This document shows positions 46,501 through 58,125 of a stretch of 64,000 nt of DNA, one piece after another. The notes beneath the pieces were generated by a model. It had not been told where the DNA came from and made no database searches. It was given only the letters and a program-made list of their open reading frames with translations. Made by a program: the position numbers and the translations under genes. Each line of letters opens with the position of its first letter. Within the stretch, counting starts at the first letter, position 1. The stretch lies in assembly GCA_900239685.1 (NCBI GenBank), contig OENT01000205.1, positions 97,967 to 161,966 of the forward strand, in the 5' to 3' direction. Source of the stretch: Rotaria macrura. Lineage: Eukaryota > Rotifera > Eurotatoria > Philodinida > Philodinidae.

Positions 46501-49353
46501 AAGAAATCGAACGTAAGTATAATATGGATTTCTTGAGAAAGAATAACATCAATGAAACACTACTATCCATTTCAAACTAAAAGGCACCTTACTATAATAG
46601 AAATAGCTCTCCATAGAAAGAAGATGGAGACCGCGGGTTTTTATCATTCGATACAGAAGATTTGAATCTATGAAAGCATATTTAATTCGATCCATTAATA
46701 ATCGGTCAATTATTTTAGTGCATGGTGAATACTTTCAAAACAACATTCTGAATGCGTTTTCGAGTTCGAATTTTACTTTTCGTATAACCCTTCAATAGAG
46801 AAAACTGTTCTCTTTTAACACATGGGGAAACCTGATATTTCTAGCTCGCTTCCGTCAAGACTTGTAAGAAGTTTTTTGACACGCCTAATTGCAACCGTTT
46901 GATCTCTGATCACCATGAGAAGAGGAATGAAGGCACGAGTAATTAAAATGATATGTCTAGTGAATATGTTTATTTTCAGTTTAGAACTTGTGTGAAACCG
47001 CTTTATCAAGATTGTCGAAATTTCAGATTTTGCTGCCTTTTAACATTGAAATTCGTTATTTTGAAAATCATTTTAAAGTGTTTTTACATAGTTTTTAAAC
47101 TAAAACTAAATACCATCACTCCATCGAACATGATGAAGTACTCCTATCGTGACCCGTTTTATGGTGATCAAATATGAAAGAGTCCAAATTGAGGGTATCA
47201 AAAACCAATTCTTATACCAGTTGAAGAAAGCATCTTAGAAGTATCAGCTTTGCGTACATGAAAAGAGAAGACTTTTTATTTATAGAGTTGCCATACGAAA
47301 AATATAATTTGAATTCTAACTGTCTTTAGAATTTCGTTGTGAAAATGTCCGCCATGCAGTAAAATGATTGACCAATTATTGACGGACCGAATTGAATATC
47401 TTTTCATAGATTCAAACCTTCTCTATCCAATGCTGACAACCGGATATCTCTATAGTCTTCCTATCGAAAGCTATTTCAATAATAGTAAAGTGCCTTTTAT
47501 ATTGGAACGGATATTAGTTTTCGACCTCTATTTTAAAAATATTATGTGGGTTTTTATGGTACCCAGTGGAACAAAATCAGTATGATCAAGTTCTCATAAA
47601 AGAAGCTGTGCCAATCCTCCTAGTAAATCATTATAATGCGAAGAGAAACTGTAAGTTTTGAAATGTTACAGAAATTATATGATACATTTTGGCCAAAATC
47701 AAGGACTCCTCGAGAGACATACAAAATGCTATTTATAAATCATCGAAACTGTTTCTCGAATATCTAGAGGTAGAAATTATAGATATGATGAAGATTACTC
47801 ATTAAAATTTACCGACATGATTTTATCATGGTTTCATGAAGGTAGAGGCTATTGGTCGGGCTTCAATTGACTCATAATATGAATTTAGATGATACTCCCT
47901 TATAGATACAAAAAAGATAGCAAAGTAAAAATTTTGAGAGACAGAGTACATCTGCTGACGACCTGGAACTTTTATGTCTGATCGATATTTCATTAGCATA
48001 GGAAGCTATGACAGAACATGAGGTCCTCTGATATTTTATATCTATCGATAGTTATCAAAACAGAGAAAACCTATGCAAATGTGAAGAACAAGCTTTCACT
48101 TCAATCTCTACAGAATTAAAATATTAAAGATGATGAAGCCATCGGAATTATTTTGGGAATACAAGGTGGAAATGCCATTATGCATACGACGACCAATTCT
48201 GAGACCTAAAGTCAGCATGTCGGAAAGCCTGCTAAAACTCCTTTAGACATTTAAGCTTTTGCCAGTAGCATAACAGAACATTATCATCTTTGCCAGAATT
48301 TTTGAAGTGAGTCGGAATAAGGGACCAAGTGTCTCGTTGTGTACTTCAACCGAGAGGAAAATAACTGAGGCTTTGGTTGTGATGTCCTATGGACACCTCA
48401 ATTATTTTGAAGTATTTAAGTCCCCTGTTTCCTACTCGACTTCAACAATCACTGATAATGATGCGGCACAAAAGTACTTTAATAATGGCACTAAACCTTT
48501 GAGTAATATCTGTAGGGAATCAGTGGAAAGCATACCTCATGGATAGGTACATTTGGCTCTTACAGAAAGAGAAAACTGCACAATGACTAATGTCGATCTA
48601 TCATTAGTACGGTGTGAACGGTTTCTACTGATACCGATTTCTGTTTGGAAAAACCCTTTCCGTTGCAATGCTCGTAGAGCTAGATATTCAAACTGTAAGA
48701 AGTTATCAGTCTGCTCAAGCCTTGAAACTACAATGTATGCTAAGTAGAAAAAAACAGAATTCACAGCAGCATGGAAATATAGCGGTCCCTCATACACTTT
48801 TAGGTCTTCATGTAATTTTTTAAATATTCCTTAAAGTTCATCGATCAATAAAGCTAGCTAGTACGAAGTCAGTTCAGTATTTTTATTCCTTTCGTTTCTC
48901 TAGTAGAGCAGTTTAGGTACTTTCCTAAATTCGAACATTATTTTATTGGGATACGAACTAAACATAGAGACAGAAAGCCCAATTATTTTTCAATATATCT
49001 AAAAACAGAAAATCATCAATGTTCGGTGTGAGTGTGAGAAAAGAGAACTTTCCACCCAACGGACGGATCGAAATCACATTTCAAGCTATGAGGTACAACT
49101 ATTCCTGTGTAGTTACAGTTTATAAAGTCTTAATTTCTGAAAAGCCACAAGTTTCAGGGTAACAGTTTTTGTACTTGGTAATAAGTAAATAGCGTTGATT
49201 AGCAGTGAACATACTGCTACTGAACTAGAGGAATTATTTCATATAAAAGAGAGTATGTACGGTGATTACTAATTAAAGATTAGAAGTTTACAATATAGCC
49301 TATTGGTTAAAGTTTCTCTACATACATTCATGGCCACTCTTTTTTAGTTATAG
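43512..49353. other. gene-poor region with possible decayed exons
   Basis: About 5.8 kb without an intact recognisable gene. A short exon-like piece at about 46437-46510 (acceptor TATTTTCTAG, acidic helix DEEKRQSEENSEALTGEEIE, donor GTAAGT) and frames at 47364-47585 and 48307-48546 might be remnants, but no family is recognised. A perfect hairpin sits at 45301-45328. Confidence 0.35.
45301..45328. repeat. perfect 12-bp-stem hairpin
   Basis: AGTTTCTCGTAC and its exact inverse GTACGAGAAACT are separated by AAAT, with one more T-A pair outside. The role is unknown; it is not next to a recognised gene. Confidence 0.6.
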
Positions 49354-49854
49354 TTGACACCAAAAGAGATATTCGGTGCTTTATGTCTTTTTAATTTTAT
49401 AGTTGCAAAGCGACGTTTTGCTGCAAGCGCTTACTATCGTTTAACAACAAGATGGCAAGGTGATGATAAATCTCTTGATATTGTTAATGATGGTAGAAAC
49501 AATAATAAGCTTATACTTGCTACAACTGGCAATTATAGTGGTCAACATTGGAAAATTACATTCATCGAAGATGGTTATTATCGTTTGACAACTCAATGGC
49601 AAGGTGATAATAAATCTCTTGATATTGTTAATGATGGTAAAAACAATAATCAGCTTATACTTGCCAACAGTAGCAATTGTAGTAGTCAATATTGGAGAAT
49701 TACTTTATTGACAAATAGCTATTATCGCATAACTTCAAAATGGCAAGGTTATGATAAATCTCTTGATGTTGTCAACGATGGTGAGAACAATAAACTTATA
49801 CTTGCTACAACTGGTAATTATAGTGGTCAATATTGGAAAATAATAACAATATAA
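49354..49854 (+). CDS. ricin-type beta-trefoil lectin domain protein, three near-identical repeats
   Basis: The frame holds three ~48-residue repeats that should form the three lobes of one beta-trefoil. Each has YYR(L/I)T(T/S)-WQG, KSLD(I/V)VNDG, LILA and a final Q-x-W motif (GQHWKIT, SQYWRIT, GQYWKII). This is the sugar-binding fold of ricin-B-type lectins, here without any catalytic partner. The frame has no ATG at its start (TTG at 49354). Acceptor-like sites (TTTTTTAGTTATAG at about 49353 and AATTTTATAG before 49403) suggest that a first exon is missing, so the N-terminus is unknown and a signal peptide cannot be judged. The stop TAA ends at 49854. High similarity between repeats at the DNA level (period 144 bp) implies recent internal duplication. 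Confidence 0.85.
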   Translation: MTPKEIFGALCLFNFIVAKRRFAASAYYRLTTRWQGDDKSLDIVNDGRNNNKLILATTGNYSGQHWKITFIEDGYYRLTTQWQGDNKSLDIVNDGKNNNQLILANSSNCSSQYWRITLLTNSYYRITSKWQGYDKSLDVVNDGENNKLILATTGNYSGQYWKIITI

Positions 49855-52800
49855 AAACATGATTATGGCAACAATCTCATGCATAAGAGATTCAAAAACA
49901 CCACACGAATTTTATTTGCAGTTGTAATTAAACGCTTCTAGAAATATATCTTACGACAAGAATAATTGTTTTCAATATAAGTCCATTCGATAAAAGTCGA
50001 ATATGGAATTATGCAGTAAAAGTATGATCCCACAGTGACAACAAAAGTGGTCACGTTACAGAAATTAAAAAGCTTTCGCGGAAGTTACGAAGCCTAAAAA
50101 GTTTCAGAATTCGTTGCAACGAATTCGAAATTTTTTCAATGCATATACCATACATTCCTATTCTAGTTTGAAACAGCTACTACTCAAAAATCGATTGAGC
50201 AGAGAACTTTTAATTTTATTCATGTTCATCGTTGCCATTTCTGTGTTTGATTATCTCTTTGTTCTTCAACATAGAAACTTTATTTAAATGCCACGACCAT
50301 AAGTTAGTGTAGAATTTGAATTTGTGAAAAATTCAAAATGTTCACACCGCTAATCCGCTATAGTGTTATCATCAGTATAGTTGTATTAGTGTATGCCACA
50401 TCTCTCTTAGGGAGAGACAAAACGAGAGGCGCCCGGGAAAAGCAATAGGAGAAAGGTTACGGATTAACCTCCCCGTAATTTTCTCTCTCCCGCTCTCACT
50501 CTCCACTCGCCTGCACTTTGCCTCTCACATCTACCTCATCCGCAATTACTCTTCCCCTTTATTTTTAGATAACTATCTTGTCACAAAATCATTGGTTTTT
50601 TAAAGAAACTGAATTTGCCGGGAAAATCTTATTCCCCATAATATACGAATGAGAAAATGCGTCGATAATCTTCTGGGATCCGGATGTTTGCTGGAGATGT
50701 CACGATGTTATTGAAAAGAGACGAAAACGACGCGATGCGAAGTACTACAAAGGGAAGAAGAGACAATAATAGTATATAGGATATGGGAAGAAATAAAGAG
50801 TAACATATGCCATGTTGTTGTCTTTTGCATTAATAATAATAGCTGAAGACCAAAGGAAAAAATAAGGTAGAAAAATATAGAAATTGATAGCTACATTTGT
50901 GTTTTTTTTGTACTGTCTTGTTTGGTTTTGGATGACTTGAACTTGTATCGTTGATTTAAATGTGAAAGAGAAAAAAAATGGAATGGCATCAATTCAAAAA
51001 TTAGAATGATTTAATACGTTGAAAACCGTCGACATTCATCCTCAAAGACACGAAAAATGTTGCTTCAAATAAAATATTCATACGGCAAATCGATGCATAC
51101 TTGAGTCACAGATATGGAACAATATACAGTTCATGACCAAACTAGCTAGTATTGAGTAAATGACACACAATTAGTGTTTATTATTTATACATGATAGATT
51201 TGTGGCAAATGATGCGCTTGGCTGAAAAAATAATTTATTGATAATGCTAACCTAATTATTAATCTAATTTGATCGAAATGGTCCCATTACTGAAATATTC
51301 TTAAAGAGCATGTTACCTCATTGGGAAGCAAAATGTTTTGCAAAATCATAGGTCAGAGTTTACCAATCTCGACCGTCAGGTTTAAACAATCAAAGTAAGT
51401 ATTCGTTTAAGTTTAGTGAATATAGGACATATTCTTAATGCTCCAAGGAAATTAAAATCATTGTGCCAGACAGCAGTATGAATTCTTTAGCAATCATGTC
51501 TAGAAATCGACATGAATGATATGAACCTATCTGATTCTGTATTATCCACCAAGTCGAATCGATGAAAGTAAAGTTATATAATAAAGTAGTTGATGAGTGA
51601 CGAAAATATAGACCAAAACTATTTTCTGTTCATCATCTGAAGAGCTCGTGCAATCACCACAAATAAGGTAAACAATTACACACTACTTTTGTTCCTTTCT
51701 ATGAAGCTGATGATATAAAAAACGTTTTTTTGTTTCTCTTAATACTAAACAACTTTTTCAACACATTCAAATGACAACATGTTTACGAGTTGATGCAACT
51801 ATCAAATTACATGACAGAAAATGATCTCCTATTGTCTTTGATTAAAAGGATGTGAATCGTCATTTTAAGGCGTTCGGTCTTTTATTACTTTGACAATATG
51901 AGAAGACCATGTTGTTGACAATTGTTTTTTTCAATAAAGTCATTTACTGTCAAAAACTTAAGCGAGCTTCGTGTACATAATCAAATAATGGTGGATGAAG
52001 CACCAAGTATACTATAGTTTTAACCAAATAGTCTTTAAGAACCTCTTCTACGTTTGAGCAATAACAGCTGCCCTACACATATTAGCTCCAGGCAGTCGAC
52101 GATTGATGTGATGGAGTCACATGATTAGAAAATGTCAATCACATCAGAATTTGGATACAAAAAACTATTGGATGATTATTGATCAAGATATTCATAAACC
52201 TCCCTTTGCTTTCATTGATATTCTTTTTGATCCTATGTTGTTTCTTTATTATTAAAAAAGTTAAACCTTAAACCATGTATGAAAATATTCGGGGATTATT
52301 TTGCTGATCAATGAGTATCTAAGTTATTGCGTTACTAGTAAGAAAAAGGTTGCGTATAAACTGAAGTCTAAAGAATTCTGACTCTCAGATAAGAATTTGC
52401 TGGTATTCGGTAGATCAACCGCTAATAATGGACTTGAATTATTCAATGCCGTTATTAATAATTATATATATACATATATATATATATGCATCACGTAAAT
52501 AATGACATTTATCTGATTTGTTACCTGAAGTAGAAACTATGTTATTTTGTTGATCAGAAGTGAGTATTTCATTACTATTCATTACTTTAACTGACATATC
52601 CACCGATTTTGAACTAAATTCATATAAATGTTCATTAGATGCTAATCGATCTGAAATTTTGAATTGGATTAATAATTATAAAATTGTTGCTTCTTCAACT
52701 ACAATGATGACAACTGCAATTCCATTAGATATATATGTATCATTGAAATCAATGAATATCGTTCGAAGATTACACAGTGTGGTAGTCAGGGGTGTGGAAG

Positions 52801-53161
52801 TCTGGCAAGCCCGAAACTGTGTCTTTTTTAGCGACTTCCATAACCACTGACGCCAAGACTCCACAAGTACTCAGAAATACTCAACACATATCTCACACCC
52901 TATTCCACAATAAACACCATGAGAGCCAAATGGAAACATGTCAAGTATAAAGCTTTCTCCGTGGTACTTGAAATAGACCAGCTAAAATAAACATCTTACC
53001 GTCTCCGTACTTCTAGATAGGGCTTAATAGAGGATCGCCATTTACATTAGACGAACGGGAGATTCTTAGGCTTACGCTGATATTATCTCGTCCCCATCAT
53101 TTCTATTGTGCACGTTTATCAAGTTTATTCAATTTATGCACGCCTTTGGTTAACCGTTTTT
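49855..53161. other. gene-free region
   Basis: About 3.3 kb. It contains a pyrimidine-rich GC block at about 50400-50530 and an (AT)n microsatellite at 52461-52488. A CAGGGGTGTGGAAGTC word at 52789 could be an isolated hAT end. No gene recognised; the frame at 52560-52850 has no family features. Confidence 0.4.
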
Positions 53162-53826
53162 TGTAAGGTACAACCAATGCAAAATTCGAGTAAAATTTTG
53201 TTTTGATTTTTTCATAAATCATTTGATAGAGCAGATGACGGCGATCATGAATATCTGGTTTAAAACTTTTCTAGATGCTGTCTTGGGTCCAAAAATTAGG
53301 AAAACTTTCTGCTTCTGGAAAACCCCTTTTTTCAGTGGTTTTTCGTAAAATGCGATTTTGAGACCTAAGACATAGGCTATTTGATTTAAAAAGGATATAT
53401 TCTTGTTCAGCGTACAATTCTAAATTAGAATATGTCATGAACAACGTTTTAGACACAAACCGTGACCTGATAGGGTCTCTACAATGGGGTCTTCAGAAAC
53501 CCTGAGCACCTCTTTTTCCAAACTTTTCACAGATTTTATTTTTCATCCTAGAGTCGATTTTTTTAAGTCACTCGACTCACCATATTATTCTCCATCAAAC
53601 TACACGAGCAGATTTTTGAAATTTTTTTCCTTGGTTCAGAAAATCGGACTTTACCAAAAACCTATGCTTAAACTAAAACCTCACTTTTTAGATTTTTCTT
53701 GATTTTCGAGATATCAAACCTAAAAGATCACCAAGTAGGTAATCAAGCATGGAGAATTCAATGCACTACCTAACGCGAGCTTTACATGGTTCTCTAGGGG
53801 TTTTTGAAAGCACTTAGCAAGGTTTT
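53162..53826. repeat. left arm of 665-bp inverted repeat
   Basis: This segment is repeated in inverse orientation at 55014-55678, with identical translated frames in both arms and matching edges (TGTAAGGTACAACC outer, GCAAGGTTTT inner). The frames inside (for example 53484-53702 and 53271-53456) are not recognised as proteins and occur in mirror image in the other arm. Confidence 0.93.
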
Positions 53827-53967
53827 TGAGGGAGTTTTCACGACATACTGAGATTCATAAGAAATTGAGTATCACAGGAAGCCTTACGAGTTCACCGACT
53901 TCGGTAATTTGCGCATTTCTTGTAGACTTTGACGTAACATGTTTAGTTCCAATAAAAAATATCTCTC

Positions 53968-54111
53968 ATGGCTCGAAAGTCAAAGCGTCAACAGCGTTCG
54001 AAATTGATCTCAAATGCATCTCTGCGCAAGAGAACCATTGAAAGGGACAACTGCAGTAGCTCATCCGAAGCAGATGTTGATTCGGATGCAAACGACAGTA
54101 GTTGTGAGTGA
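53968..54111 (+). CDS. possible first exon of a transposase within the foldback element
   Basis: A 47-codon frame from ATG 53968: a very basic N-terminus (MARKSKRQQRSKLISNASLR), then a Ser/Asp-rich acidic stretch (SSSSEADVDSDANDSS). It ends at TGA inside a consensus donor, T|GTGAGT, at about 54104. Basic-acidic starts like this are common in DNA-transposon proteins. No later exon with a catalytic core was found, so the copy is probably non-autonomous. Confidence 0.35.
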   Translation: MARKSKRQQRSKLISNASLRKRTIERDNCSSSSEADVDSDANDSSCE

Positions 54112-54386
54112 TCGAGACAATACAAAAAAGAAATTAGAAATAGAGATCTGCCTTTTTGGTTTGACGTTTGCAAGGCGAAAGGTCCACTTAAATATCTAAG
54201 TGTTCTCCTGAAGTTGTGGGTTAGGTGCAGCGATAATTATATGTACCCTCCCAATGCTACCCGAACCCACGCCTAAATCCACAACCCCACCCACAGCTAC
54301 GGCCAGCCACACCAACGTCCGGCACCCACCTGAAACTGATACGAAGATTCTGGAAATGTTTACAAGCATATAAAGGTGACCAGTCA

Positions 54387-54722
54387 GAGCTCTACGGGGC
54401 GACGAAAAAGTCATCCCGTTCCGCCTAGTATCCCGCCGCCCTCTGGCCCGTCGCGTCCCGCGTCCCGTCTGACATGGTATACCGAAAATTTCTGAGCTGT
54501 TTCATTAGTAAAACACTACCTTTTTGGGCTTGAAATGGTTGAGTCAGTTATTTTGACCGAAAGCGACACTTGTCTGATGAAAAGTCACAAAAAATAATTG
54601 TTTTTCAGCTAAAAACCGAAGAAAATATTCCTTGTGGGACGCAGAATGAATCCAAAACTCGTTCCGTCCCGTCTCGTGTCCCGCCGCCCTCTGTCTCGTC
54701 CCGTCGCGTCCCGCGGACCTCT
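54387..54722. mobile_element. GC-rich insertion with 11-bp flanking duplication
   Basis: A 336-bp insert is bracketed by direct copies of GTGACCAGTCA (54376-54386 and 54723-54733). Its ends are weak inverted repeats (GAGCTCTACGGGGCGACG against AGAGGTCCGCGGGACGCGAC inverted). Two direct copies of a CCCGCCGCCCTCTG block, followed by CCGTCGCGTCCCGCG, lie near each end. The composition is far more GC-rich than the surroundings. Confidence 0.6.
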
Positions 54723-55013
54723 GTGACCAGTCATATGTAGATGTTATGAAAATGTCTTTTAGTTCCTCTTGAATGGGAGCAATCAAGTCTCATACACATA
54801 TCAGTAGCAGTAGTTTGGATAATTGATTCAACAACCTCAGAAATCTATTGATAATGCTTATACCTTCGTTTCGATCATGTGGTGTCACTTTTTTAGGTGC
54901 CTTTGAAAATAAACAGAACATAGATAAATGAACAGTAGTCTGTAATCTTTGCGAGACTCTCCCTTTTCTATTGAAAAGCATAGTGATATTTTTTCCTCAG
55001 TAAAGATCATCAG

Positions 55014-55678
55014 AAAACCTTGCTAAGTGCTTTCAAAAACCCCTAGAGAACCATGTAAAGCTCGCGTTAGGTAGTGCATTGAATTCTCCATGCTTGATTA
55101 CCTACTTGGTGATCTTTTAGGTTTGATATCTCGAAAATCAAGAAAAATCTAAAAAGTGAGGTTTTAGTTTAAGCATAGGTTTTTGGTAAAGTCCGATTTT
55201 CTGAACCAAGGAAAAAAATTTCAAAAATCTGCTCGTGTAGTTTGATGGAGAATAATATGGTGAGTCGAGTGACTTAAAAAAATCGACTCTAGGATGAAAA
55301 ATAAAATCTGTGAAAAGTTTGGAAAAAGAGGTGCTCAGGGTTTCTGAAGACCCCATTGTAGAGACCCTATCAGGTCACGGTTTGTGTCTAAAACGTTGTT
55401 CATGACATATTCTAATTTAGAATTGTACGCTGAACAAGAATATATCCTTTTTAAATCAAATAGCCTATGTCTTAGGTCTCAAAATCGCATTTTACGAAAA
55501 ACCACTGAAAAAAGGGGTTTTCCAGAAGCAGAAAGTTTTCCTAATTTTTGGACCCAAGACAGCATCTAGAAAAGTTTTAAACCAGATATTCATGATCGCC
55601 GTCATCTGCTCTATCAAATGATTTATGAAAAAATCAAAACAAAATTTTACTCGAATTTTGCATTGGTTGTACCTTACA
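55014..55678. repeat. right arm of 665-bp inverted repeat
   Basis: Inverse copy of 53162-53826; same length and edges. Confidence 0.93.
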
Positions 55679-56049
55679 TTTAATTTGTATTCTGATATGT
55701 CTGAAAGAAAAAGTTCATTGCAGTCAATATTCTTTTTATATTATGTATAATGCGTTAATCAAAGGCTTTGTTATATCAAGAACATCATCAGAATAAGTCT
55801 TACCCATCTTCTATATAAGATATCACTGTAGATACATTCTTCTTTTCTATCGGCACTTTCCTGTCAATGTCCTAAGACAGACGATACACAATTCAATATT
55901 AAATGATTAAGAATATTTTATTGAGAACGACCAATATTCCATAGGAATAATAGCAAACGTATTTGCTATGTGAAATGATCTGATAGGTTAAACTATGGTC
56001 AACAGCAGATCAGATCGTATACATGTTTTCGTCTTTTTGGATGTGTATA

Positions 56050-56355
56050 CTCCCAGGGCAAACAACCATATGTTAAGATCTGATAAGATTCTGCATCTGA
56101 TCTTGTATGATCTTGTAAGATCAGACGAAAAATCGTATGAAAATCGTAGTCTCGGAGATCTTGCATCAGATCAGACATTCAGATTCTTGAAAGATCATAC
56201 ACATTTACAAGATCTTTCCAGAATCTGACTGTGAGATCTGATGCAAGATCTCAGAGACGACGATTTTTTGTCAGATTCTTGTCAGATTTCACCCATATTC
56301 CAAGATCTTGTATGCTATTCATAAGATCTTGTGTCAGAGTTTTCGACCTGGGTAG
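56050..56355. mobile_element. palindromic MITE rich in AGATCTTG words
   Basis: The left end CTCCCAGGGCAAACAACC and the inverted right end CTACCCAGGTCGAAAACTC form terminal repeats resembling those of the element at 1217-1531. The interior is an imperfect palindrome of AGATCTTG/CAAGATCT and GATCTGAT words (for example GAGATCTTGCATCAGATC and its inverse GATCTGATGCAAGATCTC). It spans 306 bp, encodes nothing, and no target duplication was seen. Confidence 0.7.
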
Positions 56356-57075
56356 TGTCTGACTGTATTTGTAAATCTCTTTTATCTGCACTGACACTAC
56401 GGAATTTGAGAGTTCCACACGTTGACAAATTGTGTATCATTCTTTTTTGGTTGTTATCTCACTTTGACTTCATCTTACTAAAATTTGACTCAAAAAGTAC
56501 ATTTGAAGGAGTAAACACAAAAACGAATTGTACTCTAATCGGTTTTGAAATTATTTATACATTTGTAGTCAACCAAATACACGCATGCATCACTACTTCA
56601 AGTTAATTCAGCACATTTTCGAAATCTTGCAGCATTGCGGATTAAATTCTTCATCACTGAAATCAGAATTATTCCTAATTAGTATGGAAAATTAGAACAC
56701 CAGTTCTTTTGCAATTAATTGCTAGAGCCCGAAATATTTTTATTCGTTTAAACCATTCGTTGAATTCATCATATTTAGGAAAATATGAGAACAAGAAATG
56801 ATATCGGCAGAGATACAGTTAATCGAACTACAATAACGCTTCAAAGAAACTTTAGTTTATGACGATTTAAGTTATGACTTTATTTAAAACAGAAAATGTG
56901 CTACAAGCATTGAAGATATCATGTTTCCGGATACGCTTTGATGTGCATGGAGTGGGATAAATATATGAAAAAAGTTTGTTCGAAAAATAGCATAAGCAAG
57001 ATCAAAATTTTATTGTATGACTATGATGCCTTGAATGCCAAGATGAAACCTTTCTAATGCTCTTGGTCATATCAA
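56356..57075. other. no recognised gene
   Basis: About 720 bp lying 3' of the minus-strand receptor gene; nothing recognised. Confidence 0.35.
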
Positions 57076-58017
57076 TTAATATCGTTGACTGTCCGTCATT
57101 GGTGTTACACGAGTGGTTCTGCTGTGCAAGCTGTTATTTACTTGATACAGTTTCTCAAAAATAATTTGTCGAAGCTTGGGCGTTATCCACAATAGAATGA
57201 TGAGCATCATTAGTACGGATAAAGCCATAATAAAGCAGAAAATACGAAAAACACGATTAGGTAACAGCTCGATTCGAATCGAAGCAACTATCATAACGAT
57301 GAGTGCAGGTAGGACGACAAAAAGTAGCACAAAATGAAGCACTACGATACGGCGAACCATTGCCAAGTCTCGATTCATTTTTTGCTGTTGGTTGCCATTA
57401 GCTCTTGTCGAAGCCTTGTGCACGAAACTCACTAAGCTACTATAGAGAACAAGAATAATGACATCCGACGCAAAGAATATTAATGCACCCATAGAAAAGA
57501 GTAAATCAGGTCTTGAAAATGAGATCAAACATACATTTTCTACAGGAATCTTCTGTATGTTGCCTGTTAAAAACACTGGCAAAATAAAAGTGAAATCAAA
57601 TATCCATTGACCGATTACAAAGCATATTTTTCTAGTTTGACTATCGAATAATGGAATCCTCTTGATAGTACAATACTTTTGCACTGTTTGCAAAACAAGT
57701 GAATGATGAATACAAGCAATTGCAGAATGATGAATAAAAGCACGTAATTGACAAACTGAATAAAAGTTCGAAGCGAGATTCAAGTCCATGAGAAACATGT
57801 AGACAGCCATTGACGTACCATTAACAGCAAATACGAATGCGGCTAAAATAGTGTTGCAAGCTAATAATGTTGGAAAATCGAAGCATCGGCGACGATAAAT
57901 GAATGCCAATAGGAGTAACGACGAAGCCACAACAAAAATCAAACAACAAGTACAAATGTACATCAAGCTGATGATAGTGAAAAAATCCATTTCTCTACAA
58001 ACGTAAAGTGTCTTCAT
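57076..58017 (-). CDS. orphan seven-transmembrane receptor (rhodopsin-like GPCR)
   Basis: A 313-residue intronless frame with seven hydrophobic spans at about 12-36, 46-68, 90-112, 131-152, 175-199, 220-245 and 255-277. Short loops and a polar C-terminal tail of about 35 residues (NNSLHSRTTRVTPMTDSQRY) fit a class A GPCR. Cys residues near the top of TM3 (SVCQLRAF) and in the second extracellular loop (VENVCLISF) could form the usual disulfide. The DRY motif is replaced (QTVQKYCTIKR) and NPxxY reads LLWITPKLRQII, so it is a divergent orphan; ligand unknown. Two early Met (1 and 11) are possible starts; the second lies closer to TM1. Confidence 0.82.
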   Translation of the reverse strand: MKTLYVCREMDFFTIISLMYICTCCLIFVVASSLLLLAFIYRRRCFDFPTLLACNTILAAFVFAVNGTSMAVYMFLMDLNLASNFYSVCQLRAFIHHSAIACIHHSLVLQTVQKYCTIKRIPLFDSQTRKICFVIGQWIFDFTFILPVFLTGNIQKIPVENVCLISFSRPDLLFSMGALIFFASDVIILVLYSSLVSFVHKASTRANGNQQQKMNRDLAMVRRIVVLHFVLLFVVLPALIVMIVASIRIELLPNRVFRIFCFIMALSVLMMLIILLWITPKLRQIIFEKLYQVNNSLHSRTTRVTPMTDSQRY

Positions 58018-58125
58018 AAATTATATTCAAAGATTGAGAGAGCATATTTTATCAAACCACAAAGATAAAATGGTTGAAATTAAATCCTTTTAAATAAGCA
58101 TTAATTACATAGTGTTCAATGTAGA

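Larger units (their letters stand above)
53162..55678. mobile_element. foldback-type element with 665-bp terminal inverted repeats
   Basis: Two equal 665-bp arms flank an 1187-bp core (53827-55013). The core contains a short basic-then-acidic reading frame that looks like the first exon of a transposase, and a GC-rich inserted repeat (54387-54722). Arms appear identical over their translated parts, so the element is young or maintained by gene conversion. Flanks share only TTT, so the target duplication is unclear. A palindromic assembly artefact is unlikely because the core is not palindromic, but it was not excluded. Confidence 0.75.

Noticed and set aside
50355-50900. Possible solo LTR (TGTTATCATC... 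start) near the pyrimidine-rich block
   Set aside because: No matching ACA end with target duplication could be found.
53271-55569. Mirror-image frames in the 665-bp arms, considered as duplicated genes
   Set aside because: The frames are short, occur on both strands and match no family; they are explained by the inverted repeat itself.
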